From the NCBI RefSeq assembly GCF_050624435.1, contig NC_134541.1:102296805-102360804 (forward strand): a stretch of 64,000 nt of DNA. Reading direction: 5' to 3'. The notes below the pieces were generated by a model. It saw nothing but the letters and a program-made list of their open reading frames with translations, did no database searches and was not told where the DNA came from. Position numbers and translations under genes: made by a program. Every line of letters begins with the position of its first letter. The first letter of the stretch is position 1. The DNA comes from Tenrec ecaudatus. Taxonomy: Eukaryota; Chordata; Mammalia; Afrosoricida; Tenrecidae. Shown here piece by piece: positions 32,345 through 43,362 of the stretch.

Positions 32345-33744
32345 CATGGGTAGTGTGGGAATAGGGCACTAACCCACCCAAGGGGAGGGCACTGTTTATA
32401 TCTCCACAGGGAAAGAGGGACCAGACTTCAACCCAGTGCTCCAAGACATGAATGCAACATGCCAACATGAAATAGGGAACCAATGAAGGGCTGACCCCAA
32501 TCCCAACTACATGGATAGTCCCCTTCCCCCCAGAATTATTCACTTCAGAGGACAGCACAGAAGCTACAGCTCAAGGAGAGGGGCATGTCTGATCAGAGCA
32601 CACGGGAGCAAATGAAGGGAGAGGGAGAGAGAGTGGAGCACATCTTGGCCCACCAAGCCCTGAGGATGATATTCCCACTCAGAGCAGCCAAAGCACAGAG
32701 AGGACCACAGGGCCGGCCCCACTACGAGACACGATGTCCCTCACTGACCCATAGAGCTAGGCGGACCACTGGAGACAAGGTGTGGGAATTGCACCTGATC
32801 TGACCCCACCACACTGGGGTGAAACACTAAGGCTGTGCAACAAAACAAGGGAAACAGAGCAATGAAGTCCCAGGGAATACCAAAAATAGACTTTGAGGCC
32901 AGGGCATGGCACCCATCGGACTCCTAAGGGTCAACAAACAGACCTTGAACTATTTACAGGCTTTTCTCTTTTTTTGTTGTTGTTTTGTTTTCTTTTGTTG
33001 CTTTGTTTTGCTCTGTCTTGTTTTTGTGCATATTATTATCTCTGCAGTTCTATCTAGATAAGGTGAGTGGGATAAACAATCTGGAGGAGAAAACAACAAT
33101 GGGACCAATGGTTCTGGGGTGGGGGGAATGGGAGAGGGGTAGGTGGGGGAAAGGAAGTGGGTGTTAACAAACCCAGGGAAAAGGGAACAACAAGTGATCC
33201 AAACTTGATGGCAAGAAGGGTGTAGGAGGCCTGGTAGGACTTGATCAAGGGCAATATAACTGAGAGGAATTACTAAAACCCAAATGAAGGCTTAACATGA
33301 TAATGGGTCAAGAGGAAACCAAGACGAAATCGAGGAAAGAACTAGGAGACAAAGGGCATTTATAGAGGTCCAAATACAAGCATGTGCATATGTAAATATA
33401 TTTTATATGATTCTGGGGAAATAGATCTATGTGCAATTATTTGTAGTTTTAGTATTAAGGTAGCAGATGGACATTGGCCTTTACTCAAGTACTCTCTCAA
33501 TGTAAGAACACTTTGTTCTATTTAAACTGGCATTCCGTGATGCTCACCTTCCTGACACGATTGCTAAAGACAAAGTGGGTGCATAAGCAAATGTGGTGAA
33601 GAAGGCTGATGGTGCCCGACTATCAAAACAGATAGGGCCTGGAGTTTTAAAGGCTTGAATATAAACATGCAGTCATCTAGCTGAGAAGCAACAAAGCCCA
33701 CATGGAAGCAGCACATCAGCCTGTGTGATCATGAGGTGTCAATA
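32345..33744 (+). mobile_element. L1 3' untranslated region, long fragment
   Basis: Afrotherian L1 3'-UTR sequence without coding capacity, recognised by the stretch GCTCACCTTCCTGACACGAT..GATCATGAGGTGTC near its right end. The right end abuts the LTR at 33745, and the last 225 bp recur beyond it. The left part (32345-33000) is assigned by continuity and is less certain. Confidence 0.6.
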
Positions 33745-34265
33745 GTCTGGGTACTTTAGAGAAACAAATCCACAGAAACTTATGTATAAGAGAGAGTGTT
33801 ATATAAAGATTAAGTGCAAATCAAGAAAAACATCCCAACCCAGTGCTGCCCAAGCCCATAAGTTCAACATTAACCCATTAACTCATATGTCCAACACCAA
33901 TCCACAAAGTCCTCCTCCATCTCACAAAACAGATGCAATGATGTTGACTGCAGGAGGAAAGCCGAGTCAGTGAATGTGTAAACATCTCAGTGCTGGCAGG
34001 GGTCTCCACCATGGGTGCTCCAGCACCCAGGGCTGCATTATGGTAGGTCCATGTGGCTTCTCCTTGGGGATGTCTTGCAGGAAGTCAGCCTTGCCAGCTG
34101 AAGCAGGGAACTGCTAAGGGAGCTTCACCCTGGTGCAAACATCACAAAGCAAGAGACCCGAGAACTAGAAAGACGAGGCTCACTGAGCCATTTACCCCTC
34201 TGCCCTTCAATTAATCTCACATGTGTTTATCAGCCAGGTTGGTACAATAACTTAACTACCTCAAC
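33745..34265 (+). mobile_element. Solo LTR of the same family, inside L1 3' sequence
   Basis: It starts at GTCTGGGTACTTTAGAG, colinear with the copies at 63 and 27999, and ends near AACTACCTCAAC. L1 sequence about 225 bp long occurs on both sides (33518-33744 and 34272-34495). The terminal TG is not intact. Confidence 0.6.
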
Positions 34266-34271
34266 TTTGTC

Positions 34272-34651
34272 CTATTTAAACTGGCATTCCGTGATGCTCA
34301 CCTTCCTGACATGATTGCTAAAGACAAAGTGGGTGCACAAGCAAATGTGGTGAAAGCTGATGGTACCCAGCTATCAAAATAGATAGGGTCTGGAGTTTTA
34401 AAGGCTTGAAGATAAACAAGCGGTCATCTAGCTGAGAAGCAACAAAGCCCACATGGAAGCAGTATACCAGTCTGTGTGATCATGAGGTGTCAATAGGATC
34501 AGGTATAAAAAAAAATCATCATTGTGAATAAGGGGAAGTACAGAGGGGAGATCCAAAGTCCCCCTGTAGGCAACTGGACATCCCTTTACAGAAGGGTTTC
34601 GTGAAGGAGACAAGTCAGTCAGGGTGCAGTATAGAACTGATGAAACATACA
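34272..34651 (+). mobile_element. L1 3' UTR continuing after the LTR
   Basis: It repeats 33518-33744 and then runs further 3' (GTAGGCAACTGGACATCCCT; GGGTGCAGTATAG). This region precedes the start of the L1 copy at 21405 in the family order. It ends at the inverted LTR. Confidence 0.65.
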
Positions 34652-35134
34652 TGCTTGATAAGGTAAGGGTCAGTGAGATAGTTTATTGTGCCAGCCCGGA
34701 CGATAAATATAAGTGGGATTAATTGAAGGGCAGAGAGATAAATGGCTCGGTGAGCCTCACCTTTCTTGTCTCTCGCTCTTCGATCATCAGACCAGTATGC
34801 AGCTGCCTTATTTGTTCTGTCCCTCAACTTACAGGCTATACTACCCGTGGGATGCCTAGCTGGTGGACTGTGTCGCTGTAAGTTGAGGCCCCTTTAAGCC
34901 CACACGATTGGAATGTACATCTCTGGGGTTGGGGACTGACAGTTGGTGACCTGGCTGACAGTTAGTGACCTGCCTTGCTGTTTGCTGCCTGGGTATATAT
35001 AGCCTAGCTCTCTCTACAGAGGACGAACTGGCGGCCCTCAAAAGTTAAAGGACTGCCAGTGTCTCACAACTCTCATGGGAGTGAGTTGCACTGAGCCATT
35101 TGTACTGCTTTATAATTTAACTGTTCATTTCTTG

Positions 35135-35184
<50 letters not shown>

Positions 35185-35303
35185 AATTTAACAGTTCATT
35201 TCTTGTTTTATATAATCTATCTTTATAAATATAAATAAATATAGATAGATATATAATTATTAGCAATCTGGTTTCATCTCTCTAGAGAACCCTGTCTAAC
35301 ACA
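34652..35303 (-). mobile_element. Solo LTR, 652 bp, related to 33745-34265 but inverted
   Basis: Read on the minus strand it begins TGTGTTAGACAGGGTTCTCT. It shares its 3' part (GAGCCATTTATCTCTCTGCC type) with the copy at 33745. It contains a CTAT microsatellite and a TATATATA stretch. L1 lies on its left and RTE on its right, with no matching target duplication, which suggests a rearrangement at one edge. Confidence 0.6.
35141..35184. repeat. (CTAT)11 microsatellite inside the inverted LTR
   Basis: A CTAT tetranucleotide run of 44 bases, followed by a short second TAATTTAAC..TTCATTTCTTGT unit also present just upstream (35112-35135). Confidence 0.95.
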
Positions 35304-35470
35304 GTCTGTTAAAAGGAGGAAGACCCTTGGCCAGATGCATGGACACAGTGTCTGCAATGGTGGGCTCAAACCTAAGAACCATTGTGATGCTGGCCTGGGA
35401 TCGGGCCAATGGTCCATTCATTCTGCTGTGCACAGGATCACTACTGACCCACCAGTGACAATGACGTGGA
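35304..35470 (+). mobile_element. RTE LINE 3' end
   Basis: AAAAGGAGGAAGACCCTTGG, then CACAGTGTCTGCAATGGTGG and CTGTGCACAGGATCACTAC, are the RTE C-terminus and tail. It directly abuts the inverted LTR. Confidence 0.65.
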
Positions 35471-35567
35471 GGGGACACTCTCAGTGGCTCACTTCCAGTT
35501 CTGGGGCCATTCTCAGAGAGCTGTCACACTCAGCTCACAGGTTGCAGTGGGTGTGGGCTCAGGGTGG

Positions 35568-35731
35568 AGCCCTAGTGGCATGGCAGCTTGGGTGTTGGGC
35601 TGATAACTTTAAAGTCGTTGGCTCAAACCCACCAACCGCTCCTCGGAACAAAGAGGAGGCTGCCTGCTCCCATAAAGTGGAGACCTCCATAGAGTCTCTA
35701 TGATAGGAACCCACTCCATGATTGGTTTCCA
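35568..35731 (+). mobile_element. AfroSINE, plus strand
   Basis: GGAGCCCTAGTGGCATGGCA, GTTGGCTCAAACCCACCAAC, and a shortened tail ending CCACTCCATGATTGG. Confidence 0.8.
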
Positions 35732-36804
35732 GGTAAGTGCTTCCCAAAGAGCAGCTGTGGGGGAGCTCGGGGGAGGTGGTGGACAAATGCCTCACCTGTA
35801 CCCTCCTGATGGCTGGAGGGGCAGACGGAGCATCCTGGAGCTTGCCAGGCCTGCTTTCCATGGGCAGCCTGCCTCTTTGGCAGAGCAGGTCCTGGGAGAG
35901 GCTGCTGGGCCCTGCGGGGCTTGGTGAAGTGTGCAAGGCAGGCCAGCTCTCCACGGGCGCCATCTGGGGCTCACTGAACTGAGAGCTGGGGCCAGCCAAT
36001 GGCTGCATTAACAGAAGAAGGGAGGCATCAGCCTCCCTGAGCAGACCCAAGGAGCGCTCAGCCCCGGGAAGGGGACAGTGTCCTGGGGACAGAGTATCCT
36101 GGAGAGACCTGTCTTCCTTGAAGGCCCACCGGGTCCTATCAGACAAAAGTAAGTGCCCGGCATATGGGGTACACTGACACATGGGCCAGGGGCTCTACAG
36201 ACTGCCTCCTTTGTTTGTGGTTGTGGTGTGCTGTTGGGTGGATTCCGCCTTGAGCAAGCCCAGGTTACAGTGTCAAGGCACTGGCAGTGACGTCCAGGGT
36301 TCTCTAGGACAGGAGTCATCTGGAGGAAGGGCAGCAGACCTTCCCACAGAGCCACTGGCTGCTGCAGCCTTTCAGGGAGCAATTGAGCACTTACCTGGAC
36401 ACGCACTCCTGGACTCAGAGTACCGTTTCCCCACTGTCTAACTCGGCCACCCAGGCTCAGAGAGGCACAGCAATCTGCCCAGGGTTGGTGGTCTCCTGTC
36501 TTGGATTTGAATCCTTGCTCAGACCCTGGCCTCTTCTTGTCTGTTAATGCAGAGATAGGCCCAGCTGTGTCTCTGCATATGAGGGCTGGGGGAGAGAGTG
36601 CCAGTCCCTCTCCCCACCTTGCCTTCTCTCTCCCTCCTTGCCCCCTCATTGACCTGGTATTGGAGGCTGACTTTTGATATTACCACCAGGTGTGAGACCT
36701 GCCTTAGGAAGGGGTCCTTTGCAGAACACCAGTTTGGACACTCAGGATTGCTGAGCTTGGGGTTGTAAAAAAAAAAAAACTAACTAAAAACCTCACTCAC
36801 TGCC
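35732..36804. other. No gene; one MIR piece
   Basis: Two minus-strand frames of over 200 codons run through SINE and MIR sequence and are not recognisable proteins. Confidence 0.55.
36420..36535 (-). mobile_element. MIR SINE fragment
   Basis: CTCAGAGAGGCACAGCAATC, TGCCCAGGGTTGGTGG and GGATTTGAATCCTTGCTCAG. Confidence 0.6.
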
Positions 36805-36960
36805 CTTGAGTCAATGTCCACTCATAGCGACCCTGCAGGAGGAGGTGAGTTTCTGAGGCTGTAACTGCTAATGGGAAGAGAAAGGCCTGTCTTACTTCCT
36901 CTGAGCAGCTGCTGGCTTTCAACCCCAGCTCTTGGAGATTGCAGCTTAAAACAGGGCTCC
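36805..36960 (-). mobile_element. AfroSINE, minus strand
   Basis: CTTGAGTCAATGTCCACTCA, ACTCATAGCGACCCTGCAGG and CTGCTGGCTTTCAACCCCA. An A run (36768-36780) lies just upstream. Confidence 0.7.
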
Positions 36961-37043
36961 TGTTGTGGGCTCTGAGGGAGGAGGGAAATTTGACTTAGAG
37001 CGGTTAAGCCACCCATCTCCACAGCAAATGAGTTCATCAGGAG

Positions 37044-37528
37044 CAGCAGTTCTCAACCTGTTGGTCGTGACTCGTTTGGGGGTCAAACGACCTTTTCACA
37101 GGGGTCGCCTAAGACCATCAGAAAACACATATTTCCAATGGTCTTAGGAACCAAAGCACTGCTCCTCTATCCATCTCCAGGCGGGTCCACCCACATGCAG
37201 ATACGCCCACATCTGAGTACCCGGTGTGAAGACTGTTACCCATGCTGCACCATGCTTCAAGACAAAATTTCATTTATTTGTCATTAGAAATACGTATTGC
37301 ACAATATATAATTACATATTGTTTTTGTGAGGAACCAGTATGCTTTAATCATGTTCAATTTGTAATAAGGAAAACACATCCTACAGATCAGATATTTACA
37401 TGACTATTCATAACATTAGCAAAATGACAGTGAGGAAGTAGCAATGAAAATAATGTTATGGTTGGGGGTCCCCACACAGGAGGAGCTGTCTGAAAGGGTC
37501 GTGGCATGAGGAAGGTTGAGAACCGCTG
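37044..37528 (+). mobile_element. SPIN-like hAT element, 485-bp non-autonomous copy
   Basis: The copy has terminal inverted repeats, CAGCAGTTCTCAACC at the left and GGTTGAGAACCGCTG at the right. The subterminal part reads TTTGGGGGTC..CACAGGGGTCGCC. A near-perfect hairpin at 37110-37147 (TAAGACCATC..GATGGTCTTA type) lies inside. There is no transposase frame, so this is a MITE-type derivative. It is the longest of three copies. The family name rests on recall of the SPIN consensus. Confidence 0.75.
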
Positions 37529-37574
37529 GTCAAGGGGATTTCAAGAGGTCTCTAGAGGAGCAAAAGCAGAGGAT

Positions 37575-37737
37575 GGGTCACTCAGAGTGACACCAGGAAC
37601 AGAATAGGGCTGTGCTGAAGGGTTGCCAAGGCTGCAGTCTGTACAGAAGCAGACGGTCTCAGCTTTCTCCCAGGGGACAGTTAGTGGATTCACATTACTG
37701 TCCTTTCGCTTAGCAGCCAAGTACTGAACCACTGTGT
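37575..37737 (-). mobile_element. AfroSINE, minus strand, partial
   Basis: GGACAGTTAGTGGATTCACA and TTCGCTTAGCAGCCAAGTAC are the reversed head. The tail is weak. Confidence 0.65.
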
Positions 37738-37744
37738 AACAAAC

Positions 37745-37937
37745 AAACTCACTGCCATCGAGTCAGTCTGAACTCATAAAGATCCTTTAGGACAGGGCAA
37801 AACTGCCCCTGTGCTTTCCTGTAACTCTTTATGGGGATAGGAAAGCCTCATCTTTCTCCCTCAGGGCAGACAGTGGTTTCGAACTCTGACCTTGAGGTTA
37901 TCGGTCCAACACATAACCATGACACCACCAGGGCTCC
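37745..37937 (-). mobile_element. AfroSINE, minus strand, full length
   Basis: AAACTCACTGCCATCGAGTC, TTAGGACAGGGCAAAACTGC and ACACCACCAGGGCTCC. It sits tail to head beside the previous copy. Confidence 0.85.
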
Positions 37938-37944
37938 TTAAATA

Positions 37945-38225
37945 CTTGCATATGTAGACATTTACTTCCAGGAAATGGCTCATGAACTTTGGGGACTGGT
38001 AAGTCCCAAGTCTGTGGGTCAGGCACTAAGCTGAAGCCCTCCGCTGCTCCCACCAACTGCAGTTCTGTAAGTCAGGTGGCAGGCTGGAGGCTTCTACAGG
38101 CTTACGTTCCAAGAAGTGGAGGTCAGCTGATGGGAAGAGCACAGGGCACTCTCAGTGAGAACATCTGTCTATAGACTGGGGGCCTTGGCCACACCTCCCA
38201 AGGCAATGCCTCTTTCAACTGCTTG
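37945..38225 (+). mobile_element. LTR-like repeat, copy A
   Basis: CAGGAAATGGCTCATGAAC, then CAAGTCTGTGGGTCAGGCAC, recur in diverged form at 39670-39740. It ends near GGCCACACCTCCCAAGG. The pattern resembles an afrotherian LTR, but no terminal repeats are identified. Confidence 0.45.
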
Positions 38226-38252
38226 ACAGCTCACAAAAGAGAAGATTGTTTC

Positions 38253-38635
38253 TGCTAGATGCAATTGAGTCGGTTCTGACTCATAGTGACCTATGAACAG
38301 CAGAAGGAGACATGACTTGGTCCTGTGCCACCTTCACAATTGTTCCTTTGCTCAGTCCACTGTGTCAATCCCTCTCTTTGAGGACCGTCCTCTTTTCCAC
38401 TGCTCCTCTACTTTACCAAGCATGATATCCTTCCTCAGGGATTGGTCACTCCTGCCAACATAGTATGTAAGACAGTCTCGCCATCCTTGCCTCTAAGAAG
38501 CACTCTGGCCAGACTTCTTCCAAGACAGTCCTCAGTACTTTCAATGTTCTTCCCCCACACCTCAACTCAAATGGTCTTCCTTATTCAGTGTACAACTTTC
38601 ACATGCATACTGTCACATGATTGAAAATGCCACTG
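38253..38635 (-). mobile_element. RTE LINE 3' end, minus strand
   Basis: The tail TTGAGTCGGTTCTGACTCAT is followed by TACTTTACCAAGCATGATAT, GTCTCGCCATCCTTGCCTC and TACAACTTTCACATGCATAC in minus-strand RTE order. Confidence 0.75.
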
Positions 38636-38881
38636 TGCAATGAGTCTGAAAAACAACCAGACCCTGAGGAGACAGGGGCCCAGCCCCAGCCCCTCTGTGT
38701 TGAGGCTCATAGACTGGTGTGTGTGTCTCTGTCCTGTGAACCTTCTCACGGTGGCATTTTGTTAGGAGACAAGACCAGCACCCAGGACTTCTTCTGGGCC
38801 AGTGACTACCAGCCAGCCTCATGCACCTCACCAAAGAGAAGCAGCTCCAGCCAGCACATGAAACAATAACAGCAACAACAA

Positions 38882-39060
38882 AACCCCCCACTGCCATGGA
38901 GGCAGTTTTGACTCTTGTGGTCCTAGTGCACAGAGTAGAGCGGACCCTGTGAGTTTCTGAGACTGTCACTCTTCACGGGAGCAGGAAGCCCAGGCTGTCT
39001 CCTGCAGAGTGGCTGGTGGTTTTGTACTGCAGTCACTGCCATTGGAGCCATCACATCAGG
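38882..39060 (-). mobile_element. AfroSINE, minus strand
   Basis: CCACTGCCATGGAGGCAGTT, GAGTTTCTGAGACTGTCACT and GAGTGGCTGGTGGTTTTGTA. Confidence 0.75.
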
Positions 39061-39654
39061 GGAGAGTTAATGAAGTGTTTGACCAGGGTACCCAAAGCAT
39101 AACTGTGGGAAACAGACCCGGGAAGAGAGTATATGTGGACAAAATTTTATTCTCGTATTTAAGAAGCCTGGGAGGCCAGGGTTCTGGGTGGAGGAAGCCT
39201 TCACACTTGTGAGTTAGAGATGAGTCCCAATCACATTCACATAAGTAAGATTAATTCCCATAATATCCTCCCGTAATAGCGCTGCCTTCAAGTTATGTCT
39301 CACAAGCACATGGCTGAGTGCTATCTGACGACAGCTTGATCTCTTGGAGCAGGCATGTTGCAGTTGCTCTCCCTGCTCAGGGGACAGTCACCCCCGCTTA
39401 CCTGCCCCAGCGCTGGTGTTAGGTTACTCCTCCAATGAACTCAGGGACGTCTAGGGTTAAGGTTCTGCCCACTTTGTTAGGGGGCCTTGCATGTCTGAGA
39501 CTATGTAAGTTGATGTGAGAATACATTTTCTCTCTGCAGGCCCTGGTTCCAGATACCATGGAGGTAAGCACCTTGTCTGTCTCTTAATGTGTTCCCTCCA
39601 ATTACACAACTGCCCCTTAGGATCCATCAGGCTGCGACTGGATCCCCAGCATAA
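39061..39654. other. Unassigned segment, possibly LTR-related
   Basis: No gene is recognised. The sequence near 39500-39590 (GTGAGAATACATTTTCTCTC, then ATGGAGGTAAGC) looks like the 3' part of an LTR, but no repeat ends or second copy were found in the window. Confidence 0.3.
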
Positions 39655-40035
39655 CCCACTATGAAGTTTATCACAAGGAAATGGCTCACATCATTGCAGC
39701 GCAGGCAAGTTCCAAGTCCATGGGTCAGATGTCAGGCTTGAGGCTTCTCCTGACTCTCCTAACTTCAGGGACTGATGAACCCACGATCAACTGGTAGGAT
39801 GGTTGGCTTCTGGCTGCAGAGATACATGAGTCTAAGGCTAGCCGCTAAGATAGCAAGTTCCTGATGACTCCTAAGCGCAGCAGACAATACAGCAGGCCAC
39901 TGCTTCAAGTCCAGAGAACTTGAGGTCACATGATGAGTCAGATGCAGATTCCAGACCCAATGAAAAGTAGGCAAGCTCTCCTATAATGCCCACATATACT
40001 GGAAGCAGGCCACAGCCTGGAGGAGACCTCTCATG
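39655..40035 (+). mobile_element. LTR-like repeat, copy B
   Basis: A longer relative of 37945-38225 (AAGGAAATGGCTCACATC; AAGTCCATGGGTCAGATGTC; TGGAAGCAGGCCACAGCC). An unassigned 600-bp segment precedes it and may belong to the same element. Confidence 0.45.
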
Positions 40036-40684
40036 GGGGGATTATCATGTCTGAACTCCCGAATCCTGGCCTAGGCAGGCTGGCACACAGCCTTCACTAT
40101 CACAGCGGCCCAAGGTATGACCCCCTTCCCTGGCTTCCTCATCACCCTGTGGGATAAAACTGGAGCAGATTCTACAGTCATTTAGTATACCCAGCACAAT
40201 GCCCCCACAAACACACCCTTGACTGGCTTTCTTCCTTCCACTTCTCCTTTCTCTTATCTTCTCCAGGGCTTCCCAGAACCACCTCCAAGGTAAACTCTTC
40301 CTGAAGTGACCCACACCCTTGCATAACCTTCACTGCATCCTACCCCGGGGGGGTGGGGGGGACAGGCAGGGGATCTTACTTCCACTTGGCTGCTGATGCC
40401 TGAAGATGCGGATGGCTTCCCCAGAGGCATGGTAGAGGACAACAGCTCACAGTGCTCTGGATGCCCACTGAGCTCTTCCTTGGCCCACAGTATTCCGGTG
40501 TCTCCCGAGCTCCTGTCTGATGCGGGAAGAACACTGTGTTACATCTGCGTTCTGGGTAAAAGCCAAACAAGAAAGACATCTTTTGTCAATGAAGGCTTGC
40601 ACAGCTGGATACAGCGGCATCCCAAAGACCAACAGCGGGCTTGCTTAGGGGAAACCGTGCCCTTGGAGTGCCTACTGGTGTATT
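40036..40684. other. No recognised feature
   Basis: A G run at 40346-40360 is the only notable item. Confidence 0.5.
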
Positions 40685-40980
40685 AGAATTGTGGTGCTGG
40701 AGAAGAACATTGAAAATATCACGGACTGCCAAAGAAACAAACAAATCTGTCTTGGAAGAAGTACAGTGAAAACGCTCCTTAGAAGCAAGGATGGGGAGGC
40801 TGAGTCTCAGGTACTTTGGACATGTTGTCAGGAGAGACCAGGCCCTGGAGAAGGACATCCTATTTGGTGGCTGCAACAATGGGCTCAGATATCAGGGGAA
40901 ATTATGAGGATGGCACAGAACCGGGCAGTGCTTTGTTCTGTTGTACACAAACCGACACAACGGCACTTAACAACTGATGC
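40685..40980 (+). mobile_element. RTE LINE 3' end
   Basis: It shows ATCACGGACTGCCAAAGAAA, then TCAGGTACTTTGGACATGTT, GAGAAGGACATCCTATTTGG and the tail region. About 40 bp around the KRGRP segment is deleted at 40866. Confidence 0.75.
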
Positions 40981-41996
40981 CTGAACGGGTTCCGGGAGTT
41001 GGGAGGGAGTGTTCTAGCCTTTTGAATGGGATTTCATGAGATGGTTCTCTAGCACCTCAGTTGTGCCCTGAGTCAAGATCATCAAGAAACGTCATGGAAT
41101 CATGGAACATCAGAGGCGAAAGGGTGTGTTGAGTTCATCCTGGCTCTTCTAAACCTTCCTTTTCACAAACGGGAAACTTTACAGGGAGGGATGTGTTGAC
41201 GGTGACTGGGTCTGTGACACGGAGATTAGCATCTGGGAGTTGAGGAAATAGAGGCGTCGGAATCATGTGCTCGCATCGGGGCTCCACGAGAACTTACAGA
41301 GTAAGGAGGACTAACACCTGGGGGTCCCGTCCCCTCAACTGATGGAGCTGCCAAGACGGGACACTGAGCTAGGCGAGCCAAAGGGGTCTCCATCAAAAAG
41401 TTAGAGCGTTTTTCATGTGCACAGAGTGATGACCTCAATGACCCGAATCCCACTGGGCACCTAGCACCACAGGACAGCATTTGTACGTTGCAGGACTTCT
41501 CAGATCCTTTAAAGCGAGAATCCCGGGCCTAGAGACTCCAGTTGGCGGAATAGCCCCCCAATCTTCCTTGAACTTGCCCCATGGGACTCATGGAGGGCAA
41601 AACACAGCAGGCAGGGTTGCATCCGAAGGTCTTTCAGCTTCAAAATCTTATGTCGGTAGCTCCTGACTCACAACATACTCCAGTTACGTCGTCCTGGTCT
41701 CTTCTCTTTTAGCATCATCATAACTAGTACTGCAAACAACATGCAGCACAGAATCAGCCATGCCAACGTACTTGCATGTGCATGTGTCCTATTTCCAACC
41801 CCAGAAGACAGAGGCCAGATTCACAAAGATACCAATCAGCGTTCACAAGCAGAGAAAACAAGATGCTCCAGCTACATCAGAGCGGACTTCTTATGGGCTG
41901 ATTGGAAAGGAAGGCTGGTGTACATCAGGGGCTACCTGTGACTCTTCATCAGTTTCCGGGTGAGACTAGGGCTGCACTGAGCTACCCAATCACTGA
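40981..41996. other. No recognised feature
   Basis: Intergenic sequence. A weak MIR-like stretch lies near 41150-41190. Confidence 0.5.
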
Positions 41997-42195
41997 TGGG
42001 CTCCCTGGTGGCATAGCGGTTACATGTTGGGCTGTGCACTACAACGTCAGCAATTCAAAACCACCAGTCTGAAGTCCCACAAGAGAGAGATGGGGCTTTC
42101 CGTGGAAATTCACAGGGGCATTTCTAACCTATCTTACAGGGTTGCCGTGAGTCGGAATTGACTCAACGACGGTGAGTGTGGTTTTGGTTTGGTGG
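41997..42195 (+). mobile_element. AfroSINE, plus strand, full length
   Basis: GGGCTCCCTGGTGGCATAGC, GTCAGCAATTCAAAACCACC, and the tail GAGTCGGAATTGACTCAACG. One of the best-preserved tails here. Confidence 0.85.
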
Positions 42196-42989
42196 TCTGT
42201 GCTGGGCTTGGTCTTTCACCTCAGCATTTAACTGATGGGGACTGAGAAGCAACCATTAGGCCATGCCTTTAGTAAAGCATTTGAAGAGAAATCAGTTAGA
42301 TTGGGAATAACTGAAGCCCAGCCTAGCTTGTCTCAGTTACTTTACTCTGTGAGGAGTGAGAAAACCGATTGGCGAGCTGGACAGAAGTTGATATCTTCTG
42401 TTTGTTTGTTTGTTTGACTAGGTCTTTTTGAGCACATGACCCAAAAAATGCTTTCCATATGAAACGCCTGGGCCACAAAATCCTGCTCAGTAGCTCCTGC
42501 AGTGTGGCGGCTTTAGCGCTGTGAGCGGCACTATGTGGTAGCAAGGTTGTCATGGTCACGTGGAGCAGACTGTCCCAGTCTCTACAGATGTTGCTGTTGG
42601 GTGCCATCGAACTTATTTTTGACTCACTGCCACCCTGTGTGACAGAAGAAACCTGCTCCAGTGAGGTTTTCTAGGTGGGACTTATAATTGAACCAGATTC
42701 TCAGGTCTTTCTACGAGATGGGGTCCAGTCGCCACCCTTACCTGCAGAATGCAATGCGGTTCAAAGTGCTTACTCCTAAGGGTTCTTCACAATGGGCAAC
42801 CCGGTCCAATACTTGTCGGGCCTACTTTCCTCACACCCAGACAGCCCCCTGCTCTCTGGCTCACCCGGCACCCTGGTGGTACTTCAGAAAGGCCACTTTT
42901 GTTGGCTGGAACTTGGAGGAATAGAAGGAAGCAAGTGGGGGGCTGTGGCTCCCTTCCCAATAGGATTATGGCTCCTGAGACCAAAGGAG
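42196..42989. other. Upstream flank of the CpG island
   Basis: It contains one RTE/SINE tail piece (42590-42682) and a TTTG tetranucleotide run (42399-42415). No exon is recognised. Confidence 0.5.
42590..42682 (-). mobile_element. RTE/SINE shared tail fragment
   Basis: GTTGCTGTTGGGTGCCATCG and CACCCTGTGTGACAGAAGAA match the minus-strand RTE tail. It lies about 0.5 kb upstream of the CpG island. Confidence 0.5.
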
Positions 42990-43311
42990 TGGGTTCCTGT
43001 ATGGGGGTGGCAAGGCACCGCGAGAGGCACTGGAGCCGACTCGGTGTGTGCGCGTGTGTGTCTCTCGGCGCGCCTGTGCGTGGAGGGGGGCTTGCTGTAC
43101 CCTGCGCGAGGCACTGGGGGAGGAGGAAGTGGGAGCGGAGATCTGAATAATTGATTCTTCAGCCGCACCAGACGCCCAGGAGCGGGCGGAGAGCGTGGTT
43201 CCAGCGCCACTGACAGCGGCGCACGCCGCTGCAGGCGCCCCCTCCGCCAGCCAGCCAGCCACCTAGCCTGGCCTTGTCGCCTCCGTGCGCTCCGCGAGCG
43301 GGTGGCCGCGC

Positions 43312-43362
43312 TCGCCGCCGCTGCCGCTACCGCCACCGCCACCGCCGCCGCCGTCGCCACCG
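43312..43362. repeat. GCC/ACC trinucleotide repeat in CpG island
   Basis: A short impure run of GCC and ACC triplets lies within the CpG island, upstream of or inside the GRIN2A 5' leader. Such tracts are often length-variable. Confidence 0.7.

Noticed and set aside
35559-36649. Two minus-strand frames of 207 and 213 codons
   Set aside because: They cross a SINE and a MIR element and show no family motifs.
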